From contig CAWDLN010000018.1 of the NCBI GenBank assembly GCA_963803115.1, positions 310,001 to 374,000 of the forward strand: 64,000 bases of DNA, written 5' to 3'. The DNA comes from DATBGZ01 sp963803115. Lineage in GTDB: Bacteria > Actinomycetota > Actinomycetes > Mycobacteriales > Micromonosporaceae. The translations under genes were made by a program, and so were the position numbers. The notes beneath the pieces are model-generated. The model did not search any database. It worked only from the letters and a program-made list of their open reading frames with translations, and was not told the DNA's origin. Below are positions 44,522 to 54,264 of the stretch, in pieces; the stretch's first letter is position 1; each line of letters opens with the position of its first letter.

Positions 44522-45056
44522 TCAGTCAGGATCGAGCAGATGCCGCAAGTACCGTTGCGGCGCGGCCAGGAAGTCTCGCCAGGTGTGGATCAGCTCGAGT
44601 TCCTCCCACGGAACCGGTCGGATGCCCCAGTCGCCGAGCTCGAGCGTGGTCGCGCCGGGTAACGCGGCGAGCAGCGGCGAGTGCGTGGCCATGATGACCT
44701 GCGACCCCTCCGCCCGGAGGAAGAAGCCGCCGGGCGCCGCCAGCCGATGCGTGCGGGCCTTGAGGTGCCAGCGCAGTGGCGAGTCCTCGGCGCTCGGGTC
44801 GGGCCCGAGCACCGAGATCCTGTTCGTCGTTCGCGCACCCCGGCGTGGGTACACCGCGGCGAACGCCTCGACGAGGATCGACTTGCCGGAGCCGTTCTCT
44901 CCAATGAGGACAGTCACGCCCGGTGGCACGTCGAAGCCGCCGTCGGCGATGAGCTGGCTTACCGCCGGGATCTGGAACGGCCAGCCCGTCCACGTCCACG
45001 CTGTCCCGAGGCGCCCACTCGATGCGTTCGAGGTGTCGCGGAAGCTCAGGCCGCAC
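44522..45056 (-). pseudogene. AAA ATPase remnant with a frameshift and lost core
   Basis: GTG 45056 starts VRPELPRHLERIEWAPRDSV. Near 44980 the frame shifts and continues PFQIPAVSQLIADGGFDVPP and Walker A GENGSGKSILVEAFAAVYPR. After GGFFLRAEG the next residues are SQVIMATHSPLLAALPGA, the segment that in intact relatives follows the Walker B motif. The signature and Walker B region (roughly 80-100 residues) is therefore missing. The end ELIHTWRDFLAAPQRYLRHL is complete. Intact members are about 260-residue predicted ATPases. The start overlaps the small zinc-type gene upstream by about 11 bases. Confidence 0.75.
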
Positions 45057-45243
45057 CGCGAAAGCTTCGCACGCGTGGTTTCGCGGCGACCCGAGCGCTG
45101 GGCACCGTGAAGATGTGCCGGTGCAGGCAGTACGTCCGAACGTGTTCGATGGGTCCGTCGGTGGACGAGAACGTGAAGCGGTCGACGACCTCGGCCGGCA
45201 GCCCACACAGCGGGTCCGGACAGGCGATGATGTGCAGTTCCAC
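45046..45243 (-). CDS. Small conserved protein with paired cysteines (65 aa)
   Basis: GTG 45243 has a strong GGGGAGG at 6 bases. The 65-residue product VELHIIACPDPLCGLPAEVV continues with a polar stretch and RTYCLHRHIF. The CPDPLC pair plus the later Cys-x-x-His-His look like a possible small metal-binding site. It resembles small actinobacterial proteins of unknown function. It precedes and slightly overlaps the decayed AAA ATPase, so the two were likely one transcription unit. Confidence 0.65.
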   Translation of the reverse strand: MELHIIACPDPLCGLPAEVVDRFTFSSTDGPIEHVRTYCLHRHIFTVPSARVAAKPRVRSFRGAA

Positions 45244-45362
45244 GGGTGCCTCCCCTGGGCGTGTCGGCGCGAAGTTGCGCCGACCACCCCATGAAACGGG
45301 GGTACGGCGAGGACCTCCGTGAACTCTTACGCACATGGGATTCTGGCGATGTGATCCTCGCC

Positions 45363-48069
45363 TCAGAGCCGGGCCAGCGCGCCGGCGACATCGGTGCGAG
45401 AGCTTACTCCGAGCTTGCGCAGGATGTTGGACACATGCACGGCCGCGGTGCGGGGAGAGATGTAGAGCCGTTGAGCCAGTTCCGCATTGGTCAGGCCTTC
45501 GGCCACGAGCTGTGCGACCTCCCGCTCGCGGGGCGTGAGCACCGGACCTGTGTCGATGTTGTCGCCGTCGTGGAGACCGAGGCGGCTACGCACGGCCGCT
45601 AGCTGCTGTACCCGCCAGCCGGACCACCGCTCGAAGAGTTCGGTCGCCTGCACCGCGTGAGTACGGGCCTCGTCCTGGCGGTGGAGGGCGATGAGAGCTC
45701 GCGCGGCGCCGACGTGGGCCGTGCCGCGGGCGGCGGGCGGGAGGTCGCCGCAGTCCGCCGCGGTGACGTACTGCGTCAACGCGGCTGCGGGGTCGCCGCT
45801 AGCCTCAGCCAGCTGTGCCATCACCAGACGTCGATAGGCGTCGTCGACCGTGGGGCCGTCGAGGCCGTCGATGAGCTTGGCTACCTCGTCGACGGTAAGC
45901 GGCGCCACCAGTGCGGCGGAAACCAGATCGTGCAGGAACTCGCCATCGCGTCCGCCGGTGGACTGCACGACGGCGACGACATCGGGCAGCAGCGCTCGCG
46001 CGCGCACGACATCGCCCCGCCGGCTGGCGATGTGGAACCACAAGCCAGGCAGGCCGATCTCCATGCCGGGCACTTCGGCGAGGTCTTCGGTGATTTGGGC
46101 CGCGCCGTCCAGATCACCAGCCTCGAGCCGCAGGCCGGCCAGGAACACGCCGTGGAAGTCGGCGCGGGTCATGCTGCGTTGGTAGCCCAGGTCGTGGGCC
46201 CTTCCCCGCTCGATGGCGTCGGTCGCGGCGGCCAGGTTGCCCTTCTGCATGAACAGGCGGGCCCGACCCTGGTAGTAGGCGGCCACGGCGAACTTCTCCG
46301 AGCCGGCGCGCTCGGCCGCCGCCCGCATCCGTTCCAGCACCTCGGCGACGTCGCGGACAGACGTCGCCGGCGGCAGGTGCACGACCTTGTTGAGGGCGAA
46401 CGCCGCGACCAGCCATTCCTTGGCGGCCTCGGCCCGATCGGCGACCTCGATCAGCAGCGCCCGTCCCTGTTCCATCGTCGCGGCCTTGGCCACCAGCAGG
46501 GCGCCCTTCTCGACGAGAGCGGCCAGCCGGACACCCTCGACGCCGGGCCGGTCGCCCAGGGCGTCGGCGAGCTCGACCGTACGGTCGGACCATCGCACCG
46601 ACTCGTCGTCGAGGTCGCGCAGCCGAGTGGAAAGAGCCAGCATCGCCATGCCGCGGGCCCGGGCCAGGTCGGGCTCAAGGCGGTCGACCAGCGCCGTCAG
46701 CTCGGCGCTCAACGCACCCACGGCCGCCGAGTCGCCCCTGTCCCAGGCAAGCCGGATGCGCAGGTTCAGCGCCGCGACGGCGTCATCGGGGGTCGTCTGC
46801 CGGGCCTTCCACCGGCGGGCGTAAGCGTCGGCGTCGTCGAGAAGGCCGGCGAGCCAACCGGCGTGGGCGGCGTTGCGAAGCAGGTCGACATCGTCGGCGT
46901 CCTCCTCGAGCCCGGTCTCGGCCAGCTGCAGTGCCTGGAACGCTGAGCCCATGGCGAGGTACGCGGTGCTGCCGTTGCGGGCCGCGGTGAGCATGTCGTC
47001 GTACCGGCCGGCGCCTCGTGCGTGCTTGGTAAGCAGGGCCCAGTCGGCGTCGCCGGCGGCGAGCAGCGCGTCGAGCGCCGCCTCGTGCAGCCGTCGACGC
47101 TCCCGGCCCAGCAGCCGTTCGCCGACCGCCTCGCGGACCAGCGCATGCCGGAACGCGAACTCGTCCTCGCCGGTTTCGGTGAGGATCCCCTGCCGGACCA
47201 GCTCCCGCAGGGACCAGATCAAATCGACCTTCGGCCATCCCGGAGACCGCGGCCAGCAGGTCGAACGGCACTCGGTTGCCGAGCACCGCGGCCGCCTCGA
47301 CGAGTCGCTGATGGGCTGGATCCAGGTGCTCGACCTGCCGGCGCAGGGTCTCTGCCAGGCTCCACGGCAACGGCCGTTCGCATAGCTCCTCGAGGTCCTC
47401 GTTGGACATGTCCCGCAGCAACTCCTCCAGAAAGAAGGGGTTGCCGCCGGTTCGGTTGTGTAGCGAGACGGCCGCGCGATAGGGCGGCGGCCGTCCAGTG
47501 GCGGCGGTGAGAAATGCCGACGTCTCGCCCAGACTCCACCGCTCCAACTGGACGTGGTAGACCTCGTGCCGCCGCTCCAACCGGTCCAGCAGACCGGCGA
47601 TGGGGTTGCGCCGGATCACCTCGGCCGGCCGGTAGGTGCCCAGAAGGAGGCGTTGTCCCTCGAGATCGGCGATGCGCTCGAACAGCGCGATGCTCTCGGA
47701 GTCGGCCCAATGCAGGTCCTCGAAGACGACCACTGCGGGGCCGTCGGCGGTCAGTCGCAAGAGCATCCGCAAACCGGTCCTCAGGCGCTCGACCTGAGTG
47801 CGACTCGAGTCGGTGAGAGTGTCCAGCTCAGCCTGATCGACGCCGTCACGACCGTCCACTGCGGACAGAAGCAGTTCGAACGGGCGGCCGAGCGAACCAG
47901 GCTCGGCCTGGCCAACCAGCGCTGTGGTCTCCGCTGGCAGCCGATTCAGCAGCTCGCGCACCAACCGGGTCTTGCCGATGCCGGGCTCCCCGGCGAGCAC
48001 CGCGATGTTGGTATCAGGCGCACCTACGAGCTGCACCAACCGGTGCAGCTCCTCCTGCCGTCCGATCAT
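45363..48069 (-). pseudogene. LAL-type (large ATP-binding LuxR) regulator, single-base frameshift
   Basis: ATG 48069 begins MIGRQEELHRLVQLV followed by Walker A AGEPGIGKTRLVRE and FEDLHWADSES, the AAA module of LAL regulators. At 47221-47223 the coding TTT run breaks the frame: removing one T turns GRFDLVPA into GRLIWSLRELVRQGIL. The frame then stays open through a long tetratricopeptide-like helical region to the C-terminal LuxR helix-turn-helix (LTPREREVAQLVAEGLTNAE, VHVSNILRKLGV). Rejoined length is about 900 residues. The cause may be real mutation or a homopolymer sequencing error. Targets are unknown. Confidence 0.85.
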
Positions 48070-48228
48070 TGTCGAACTGGCTCCCGCCGGACCTCGTCGC
48101 GCTCCTGTCCGCACCTCACCAGCCTAACCAGGGGGTGGGACGGAATTTCGGGATCAAGATCGAGGCGCCCTCCTGGCCGCGGTGGCGGCGGGGAAGGCGC
48201 CTCGGTCCTGCGTGGGAGCATCAGTCTC

Positions 48229-48378
48229 TTACCGGGCGTCGCGACGCCGGCTGTCCGGCGCCCGACCACGGTTGCGTTGACGGACGGACTTGGCGAGCCG
48301 CTCGTGGTTGGCTTCCTCGATCAGCTCGCGCTCACGCTGACGGGCGACGAAGCGGTAAAGGTCGGGATCGGTGAACAT
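48229..48378 (-). CDS. Small basic protein (49 aa)
   Basis: ATG 48378 follows an excellent AAGGAGAAGG. The product MFTDPDLYRFVARQRERELI continues as one charged helix and a Lys/Arg-rich tail ending RRRDAR. Small proteins beginning MFTDPDL are seen in actinobacteria without known function. It lies about 115 bases from the LAL gene on the same strand. The site and composition favour a real gene. Confidence 0.65.
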   Translation of the reverse strand: MFTDPDLYRFVARQRERELIEEANHERLAKSVRQRNRGRAPDSRRRDAR

Positions 48379-48510
48379 TGCCTTCTCCTTGATCCTGGGG
48401 CTTTTTCTGCTGTCTCCAGAATCGGCTTCCGGGAAGGCCAGGACATCGTCAGCGACTGCGTATCTTGGCCGCTTCGGCACGCGTTACCGGCCGTACGTAT
48501 GCGTAGGCGG

Positions 48511-49395
48511 TCAGTCCCCGCCGAGCAGGTCGATGAGGTCGGCCGCGTTGGTCTGGGCGTAGTCGGAGTAGCAGTTGTTCATGAGCACGTGGGTTTCGGA
48601 TGCCTCCGTGGCAAGGTGTTTCAGTTTCGGCGCCCACTCTGTCAGCTCCGCCTTGCTGTACCGGTAACCGAACTTCTCGTAGATGTCCTTGCTCGTCCAC
48701 TTGTCGCTGTGCCCGTGGAAGCGAACCATCGCCAGGTCCGCTGTCGCGGCGAGCACCGGCGGGATGGATGAGTTGTGGCCCTGGGGCATGTCGACGCAGA
48801 CGAAGGGGAGCTCATGTTCACGCAGGAAGTCGAGCGTCTCGGTCTGGTTGTCGCCGGCAAACCATGACTTATGCCGAAGCTCGATCGCCACGCGCAACGG
48901 GCTGCACCGGCGAGCCACCTCGAGCAGGTACTGCTTGTTGGAGTACCGGATCGTGAACCAGGGCGGAAACTGGAACAGCACGACGCCGAGCTTGCGGGAG
49001 TTGGACAGCGGTCCGAGCGCGGAGAGGAATCGCTCCCACACCTGCTCGTACGCCTCCGTCGGCAGGTCGTCGGGGTAGAGGTTCTTCTTGTCTGTATCCG
49101 GCCGCAGGTCCTTGTAGATCGCCGAGATCTTCGTTGGATGTCCGGTGAGCAGGCTGAAGGCCTTGATGTTGAACAGGAAGTCGTCCGGCGTGCGCTGGGC
49201 CCACAGGGTTGCGGTGCTCTCCGCGGGTGGTGAGTAGTAGGTCGAGTCGACCTCCACCATGGGGAACCGTTTCGCGTAATAGGCCAGGCGCTTCTCGGGG
49301 GTGTCCGCGTCGTCGGGATACCAGCCGGACGCCAGGAGCGTCTTGTCGGTCCACGACGCGGTGCCGATGCGGATTCGATTTCTGCGACCGCCCAT
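48511..49395 (-). CDS. DUF72 domain-containing protein
   Basis: A 294-residue TIM-barrel protein of the DUF72/YecE family from ATG 49395; the frame extends to 49524 without family resemblance. Signatures are IRIGTASWTDKTLLASGWYP, VDSTYYSPP, LFNIKAFSLLTGHPT, LFQFPPWF and VAIELRHKSWF. The biochemical role of DUF72 is not known; it is widely conserved. It is transcribed just after a histidine phosphatase gene on the same strand (23 bases between). Confidence 0.9.
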   Translation of the reverse strand: MGGRRNRIRIGTASWTDKTLLASGWYPDDADTPEKRLAYYAKRFPMVEVDSTYYSPPAESTATLWAQRTPDDFLFNIKAFSLLTGHPTKISAIYKDLRPDTDKKNLYPDDLPTEAYEQVWERFLSALGPLSNSRKLGVVLFQFPPWFTIRYSNKQYLLEVARRCSPLRVAIELRHKSWFAGDNQTETLDFLREHELPFVCVDMPQGHNSSIPPVLAATADLAMVRFHGHSDKWTSKDIYEKFGYRYSKAELTEWAPKLKHLATEASETHVLMNNCYSDYAQTNAADLIDLLGGD

Positions 49396-49418
49396 CGCCC
49401 CAGTCTGCGACCCGAGGG

Positions 49419-50030
49419 TCAGCCCGGCCAGTCGACGCAGCGCCAGGCGGCGCCATCTGTGTCGACCCGGAAGGGCACGGCGTGCGGCAACGGTCGTTGC
49501 CAGATTTCGGCGCCCAGCCCGCAAAGAACCGAGAGGCCCGCGGTGAGGCTGGCCAGGTGGCCGACCAGGGCGACCACCCCGCCCCGGTTGTCGATCGCGA
49601 TCGTCGTCAAGGCCGACGCGACTCGGGTCACCACCTCATGCCCGGACTCTCCATCGGCGACCCGGGCATCCAACCCGTGGCCGACCACCCAGCTATGCAG
49701 AACCTGGGCCGTCTCGGCGTGAGTTGGCTCATCCGTTGCTCCCTCCCGCCGGCCCAGGCCAACCTCGACCAGGCCGTTGAGCGGAATCAGGGGTTCGCGC
49801 AGCGCGAGCCCGCTCACGAGAAGGTCGGCCGTCTGCATCGCCCGCACGGCGGTGCTGGCGTAGACGCGGGTTGGCCGGCGGTTGAGCGCGGCGAGCGTGG
49901 CCGCGGCCGCGGCGGCCTGCAGGCGACCGGTTCTCGTGAGCGCCGCACCGGCTAACGCGCCCGCTTGTCCAGTGACCACATTGGATGACTCCCCATGGCG
50001 CAGGCACCAGATCTCCGCCACACAGCCCAT
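49419..50030 (-). CDS. Histidine phosphatase superfamily (phosphoglycerate mutase-like) protein
   Basis: A 203-residue protein with the catalytic RHG motif in EIWCLRHGESSNVV, VYASTAVRAMQTADLLV, the acid residue segment GLVEVGLGRREG and the second histidine in VVALVGHLASLTAGL. The MSMEG_4193-type arrangement suggests a small-molecule phosphatase. ATG 50030 has no clear site and GTG 50021 is an alternative; the frame is open upstream but unrelated. TCCATTGTGGA at 50067-50077, a one-mismatch palindrome copy, lies just upstream. Confidence 0.88.
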   Translation of the reverse strand: MGCVAEIWCLRHGESSNVVTGQAGALAGAALTRTGRLQAAAAAATLAALNRRPTRVYASTAVRAMQTADLLVSGLALREPLIPLNGLVEVGLGRREGATDEPTHAETAQVLHSWVVGHGLDARVADGESGHEVVTRVASALTTIAIDNRGGVVALVGHLASLTAGLSVLCGLGAEIWQRPLPHAVPFRVDTDGAAWRCVDWPG

Positions 50031-50252
50031 TCGCGGATCATCGCACGGCGAGCGAAGCGCCGGCCATCCATTGTGGACAACCGCAATCAACAAGATACAC
50101 GCAGAAGTGCTTCGATGGGTAGGATGCGTGGCGGCAACGTAACCGAGCGTGAGAGTTCGCCGCGCGCGTAACCCGTACGCGGTGGCCCTCGTTAGCGGTT
50201 GACAGGAGGCCTCTACCCAGCCTCCCGACCCCTCTCCGAAGGACCGCTGCCC

Positions 50253-52958
50253 GTGTACGCCCCACACGCCAGCGAGGCCCGCCATCGTGGGCATGCTTAT
50301 GCCCGAATGGTGGCCCTCGCGCTCCCGGTGCTCGTAGGCACCGGCGGCACCGTATGGCTCACGTTGGCGCTCGCCGACGGCAACACCCGCTTCATCGGCG
50401 ACGCTCCCGTCGCGGGTGCTGCCGTCGCCATGGTCGTCGGATTTGCCGCGTACCACATGGTCCGCATCGCGTGGCAGCGTCACGCGGCCGCCGATGGCAC
50501 GCCCTGTCGAAGCGGTGGGTGGCTCGGCGTCGGCGCCGCGACAATTGCGCTGACCGGCGTCGCGATCCCCGTCGCCTGGCTGCTGAAGACACCGGCGTGC
50601 GATGTCGGGGACGTCGTTGCCGTCGGTCTGACGCTCTCGTCGGCCGCCTTCCTGCCCGGTTTGCTACTCATGCCCGGTGCCGCGACGAGCGTCGTGACCC
50701 GGGTTCGTCGGGCGCTCGACGGGGCCAGTGTCGGCATGTCGGTGATGTTCACCTGTTGGGTGCTGCTCATTGCGCCCAAGGGTCGCGTCGACAGCACGGC
50801 GTTCTGGGCGGCCATCGTGACCTGCTGCATGCTCGCCATCGCGGTCATCGTCGGACTGCGCCCGGCCGCCGATCGCCGGGCGGCGTCGCTGTGTGCGGGC
50901 GGCGTCTGCGGGGCCGTGCTGGGACTGAGCGGTCTTGGATTCTCGATTCAAAGCCACCTCCTGGTCGGGTTTCCTTCGGCCTTCGGTGCCTTGTTGATCG
51001 GATCCACGGCGCTGATGTGGTCGGGCGCAAAGAGAACCCCGGTCGTGGAGGAAACGCAATCGCCGGACGCCTCGATGCTGGCCATCCACCCGGTCCTGAA
51101 CGCGCCGGCCGCGATCGCCGTCGTGGTGGCACTGCATCGCCTGCTGACTGGCGGGGAGTTCGATCGGGCCTCGATTGTGCTCGGCGTTCTCACCGGCGCG
51201 GTGGTCGCCCTGCGAGAGACCCTCGCCGCCCGCGACGTCGCGCACTCTGCCCGTCACGTGGCCGAGCGCGAGGCGCAGTATCGAACGCTGATCGCGGGCT
51301 CGGCAGATGTGATCATGGTGCTCGGAAGCGACCTGACGGTCCGCTGGCAGTCGGCGGCGGCCGCCCGCCAGTTCGGGCTCTCCGATCAGGAGGTCGTGGG
51401 CCGCCATTTCCAGTCGATGGTGCATCCGGAGGACGCGGTGTTCGTGGCCGAGCGGTTGGCCGACGTACGGGTCGGCTACGGCGGGGCGACCGGTGACGCA
51501 CCGGTTCTGGTCGAGGCGCGGTTGCGGGATGGTTTCGGCCGCTGGCGGGAGACGGAGACCGCGATCACCGACCAGCGCGCCGCGCCGGAGGTGTCCGGAC
51601 TGGTGGTGCATATCCGCGATATCGGCGAACGCAAGGAAATGGAGCGCACCCTGCACCGGATGGCATACGCCGACGCGCTGACGGGTTTGGCGAACCGCCG
51701 CCAGATGCTGACGTCGATCGTGGCCAAGCGCTGCGCGCCACGGGTGTCGGGCTCGCTGCTGTTGGTGGAGCTCGATGGCTTCAACGCGGTCAACGATGTG
51801 CGTGGATACGACATCGGCGACGCCGTATTGATCGAGGTTGCCCGCCGGCTGCGCGCCGGCGCCGCACCGGGGGATCTGCCGGCCCGACTCTCCGGCGACG
51901 AGTTCGCGGTCGTCACGGAGTCGGCGGCGGTGCAGGCGTACGCGCTCGCGACCCGACTGCTGACCATGCTGGCCGAGCCGATTCAGCTTCCCGGGGTCAC
52001 GGTGCATCTGTCCGCGAGCATCGGCATGACCGACATCGCTGGCGCAGTCAACGGTGATGACGTGCTGCGCCGGGCGGACCTGGCACTGCGCCGCGCCAAA
52101 CTCATGGGGCGCGGCCGAGTCGAGTGGTACGACGCCGCGGTCGAGGAGGCGATCGCCCGCCGGATGAACCTCGAACAAGACCTGCCCGAAGCCTTGAGCC
52201 GTGGCGAGTTCGACCTCATCTACCAACCGATCCTCGATCTCGTGCACGGGCGGCCGTTCGCCGTCGAGGCCTTACTTCGGTGGCGCCACCCGGTGCTGGG
52301 CACACTCCTGCCGGCCGACGTGATTCCGGTCGCCGAGGACCTCGGCCTTATCAGTGACATCGGTCAATGGGTATTGCGACAGGCATCGCGCCAGCTTGCG
52401 ACGTGGCTGCGCGAAGGGCGGGATCTCTCGATGGCTGTGAATGTGTCTCCGCACCAGCTCGCGGGGACTGAGCTCGCCGCCGAGGTCGGTTCGGTCATCG
52501 GGCTACACGAGCTGCCGGCCGAGCGGCTGGTGCTCGAGCTCGCCGAGGCGGGGCTGCACGGGGCGGAACTCGATGGCGGCACCGAGCTCGAGGACCGGGT
52601 GGGCGAACTGCGGGCGCTCGGTGTGCGCACCGCGCTGGACGAGTTCGGTTCCGGTGCGGATTCGTTGACTCACCTGCGCAACCTGCCGATCGACATCGTC
52701 AAGATCGGCCGCTCGTATTTCGAGGAGGCTCAGCCCGGACGCTCATCCGTCGGCCGGTCAGTGCCGCTCATCGACGTCATGGTGGGGCTCGGTCGGCGGC
52801 TGGGCATCGACGTCGTGGCCCAGGGCCTGGAAGCGCCGGCCGACCTGGACATCGTTCGCGCCGCGGGCTGCCGAATGGGACAGGGACACCTCTTCGCGCG
52901 CCCGCAGCCGGCCGAGCGCACCGAGGCCTACCTCGACGCATTCCCCGTACGGCGATAG
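50253..52958 (+). CDS. Membrane PAS-GGDEF-EAL protein with degenerate EAL
   Basis: A 901-residue c-di-GMP signalling protein from GTG 50253 (GAAGGA at 10 bases; TTG 50199 is longer). The N-terminal third has about nine membrane helices. A PAS domain (YRTLIAGSADVIMVLGSDL) follows at about residues 345-460. The GGDEF domain has SGDEF at about residue 546, which can be active. In the EAL domain EAL itself is present (about 672), but DDFG is DEFG, KID is KIG and the EGVE loop is QGLE. Loss of several metal or catalytic residues suggests that it no longer cleaves c-di-GMP and may only bind it. It is transcribed alone. Confidence 0.93.
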   Translation: MYAPHASEARHRGHAYARMVALALPVLVGTGGTVWLTLALADGNTRFIGDAPVAGAAVAMVVGFAAYHMVRIAWQRHAAADGTPCRSGGWLGVGAATIALTGVAIPVAWLLKTPACDVGDVVAVGLTLSSAAFLPGLLLMPGAATSVVTRVRRALDGASVGMSVMFTCWVLLIAPKGRVDSTAFWAAIVTCCMLAIAVIVGLRPAADRRAASLCAGGVCGAVLGLSGLGFSIQSHLLVGFPSAFGALLIGSTALMWSGAKRTPVVEETQSPDASMLAIHPVLNAPAAIAVVVALHRLLTGGEFDRASIVLGVLTGAVVALRETLAARDVAHSARHVAEREAQYRTLIAGSADVIMVLGSDLTVRWQSAAAARQFGLSDQEVVGRHFQSMVHPEDAVFVAERLADVRVGYGGATGDAPVLVEARLRDGFGRWRETETAITDQRAAPEVSGLVVHIRDIGERKEMERTLHRMAYADALTGLANRRQMLTSIVAKRCAPRVSGSLLLVELDGFNAVNDVRGYDIGDAVLIEVARRLRAGAAPGDLPARLSGDEFAVVTESAAVQAYALATRLLTMLAEPIQLPGVTVHLSASIGMTDIAGAVNGDDVLRRADLALRRAKLMGRGRVEWYDAAVEEAIARRMNLEQDLPEALSRGEFDLIYQPILDLVHGRPFAVEALLRWRHPVLGTLLPADVIPVAEDLGLISDIGQWVLRQASRQLATWLREGRDLSMAVNVSPHQLAGTELAAEVGSVIGLHELPAERLVLELAEAGLHGAELDGGTELEDRVGELRALGVRTALDEFGSGADSLTHLRNLPIDIVKIGRSYFEEAQPGRSSVGRSVPLIDVMVGLGRRLGIDVVAQGLEAPADLDIVRAAGCRMGQGHLFARPQPAERTEAYLDAFPVRR

Positions 52959-52982
52959 CAAGCCCCGTACGGCGATAGCAAG
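52943..52982 (+). repeat. Tandem 20-bp duplication across a stop codon
   Basis: CCCCGTACGGCGATAGCAAG occurs twice without a gap (52943-52962 and 52963-52982). The first copy contains the TAG stop of the GGDEF-EAL gene. Probably a replication-slippage duplication. Confidence 0.8.
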
Positions 52983-53053
52983 CGCGGACGACATAGCGAG
53001 GACTAGGGCCCGCGGGGTGCGCAGAGCTAGGGTGTGCCCTGAAGGGGGCGCAC

Positions 53054-54148
53054 ATGCGGTTCGAGGTCACTCAGGTGCTCGATGCCATCGAGCGTCATCT
53101 CACGACCGAGTCCGCGCTCGCGCAGGCCGTCGTGGACCTCGGACATGTCGCCTGGTACGACGCCCTCGACGGTGGGCGACCCGTAAGCCTGCTCCGGGCC
53201 GGTCAGCTCGTCGATGCACTTTCCCGGCACTTGGGCGAGGACGCGGTGATGGTGTACGCCGTAGCGGGCCGGGACCTGCTCACCGACGCCGATCTCACGT
53301 CCAAGGAGCGTATGGTGCTCGGCCGTTGGGCCGGCGACGGCATCATCGAGGTCGTTCCTGTGATGGCCGATCGGGTGCCTGAGGTCGCCGACATCACCGG
53401 GTTGCCGGTGGTCACGATGGACGGCTTTCCCGGGCTCGAGAATCGCTATCCGTGGCTGCGTGGCATGCCGGAGCGGGTCCTCCAGCTCATCGCGGCCGAG
53501 GGCGGCGCGCGGATCATCGGCGGACACCCGGCGCCGGGCGGAGCCGATGCGCGGGGTGCCTCGCTGCTCGGCCGGATCTGGCGCTGTCCGCGGCGGGACT
53601 GCCCGACCTTCGGCGACCGACGAGGCAACACTCAGGCCGTTCCTCGGATGAGGGCCGCGGTCCCGGTCTGCCCGCGCCACGAGGAGCCGCTCATCAACGC
53701 GGGTGCCCGGCCGCCGTCGCTCACCCTCGTGCTCATGGTCGACGGGACGGTGTGCCAGCGGTTCGTAGTCCGCGCCGGCTGGCCGCTCGTGGTGGGACGG
53801 TCGCCGGAGGAGCCGGACGGTCTCATGATCGGTTCCTACCTCAGCGGTACCGCGGCGCAGATGATCAGCCGCAATCACGTCCGGCTCGAGCTCCGCGACG
53901 AGGGACTCTCCGTGACCGATCTGTCGACTAACGGCACCGTTGTGCGGGCCCGATCCGGTCCCTACAGCTCGCCGGACGAGGTGCACCTCAATGGCGGCGC
54001 GCCCTATCTGCTCAAGCCATGGGACAACATCGAGCTGCACACCGGGGTGGTCCTGGCCCGGGCCGACAGCATGCCCACGGCACCGGCCGGCGGTTACGGT
54101 TCGGTGATGGGTGATGCACCCACAATCACCATGCGCCCACAGATTTGA
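53054..54148 (+). CDS. FHA domain-containing protein
   Basis: A 364-residue soluble protein starting at ATG 53054 behind GAAGGGGG. The N-terminal 190 residues (RFEVTQVLDAIERHLTTESA) are of unknown type. A cysteine-bearing segment WRCPRRDCPTFG and VPVCPRHEEPL at about 178-215 resembles a small zinc ribbon. The C-terminal FHA domain has VVGRSPEE, ISRNHVRLEL and DLSTNGT, the phosphothreonine-binding core. It therefore probably docks onto a Ser/Thr-kinase substrate; no kinase gene is nearby. The stop is followed by a c-di-AMP riboswitch region. Confidence 0.9.
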   Translation: MRFEVTQVLDAIERHLTTESALAQAVVDLGHVAWYDALDGGRPVSLLRAGQLVDALSRHLGEDAVMVYAVAGRDLLTDADLTSKERMVLGRWAGDGIIEVVPVMADRVPEVADITGLPVVTMDGFPGLENRYPWLRGMPERVLQLIAAEGGARIIGGHPAPGGADARGASLLGRIWRCPRRDCPTFGDRRGNTQAVPRMRAAVPVCPRHEEPLINAGARPPSLTLVLMVDGTVCQRFVVRAGWPLVVGRSPEEPDGLMIGSYLSGTAAQMISRNHVRLELRDEGLSVTDLSTNGTVVRARSGPYSSPDEVHLNGGAPYLLKPWDNIELHTGVVLARADSMPTAPAGGYGSVMGDAPTITMRPQI

Positions 54149-54264
54149 CCCGAACGCTTGCGTGCGCGTGCCATTCGAGGTCCGTCTTGTAGGCTGTGCC
54201 CGGACCGCCGCCCCCACCGACGCCGTTCCTGTGCGTCGACGGCGGTCGCCGCTGAGTCAGCGGC

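Noticed and set aside
45657..46946. Plus-strand 429-residue frame inside the LAL regulator
   Set aside because: It is Gly/His/Arg-rich and antisense to the helical repeat region, whose minus-strand reading continues into a perfect LuxR helix-turn-helix.
50664..52247. A 527-residue minus-strand open frame
   Set aside because: It is the antisense shadow of the GGDEF-EAL gene, low in hydrophobic structure and without motifs.
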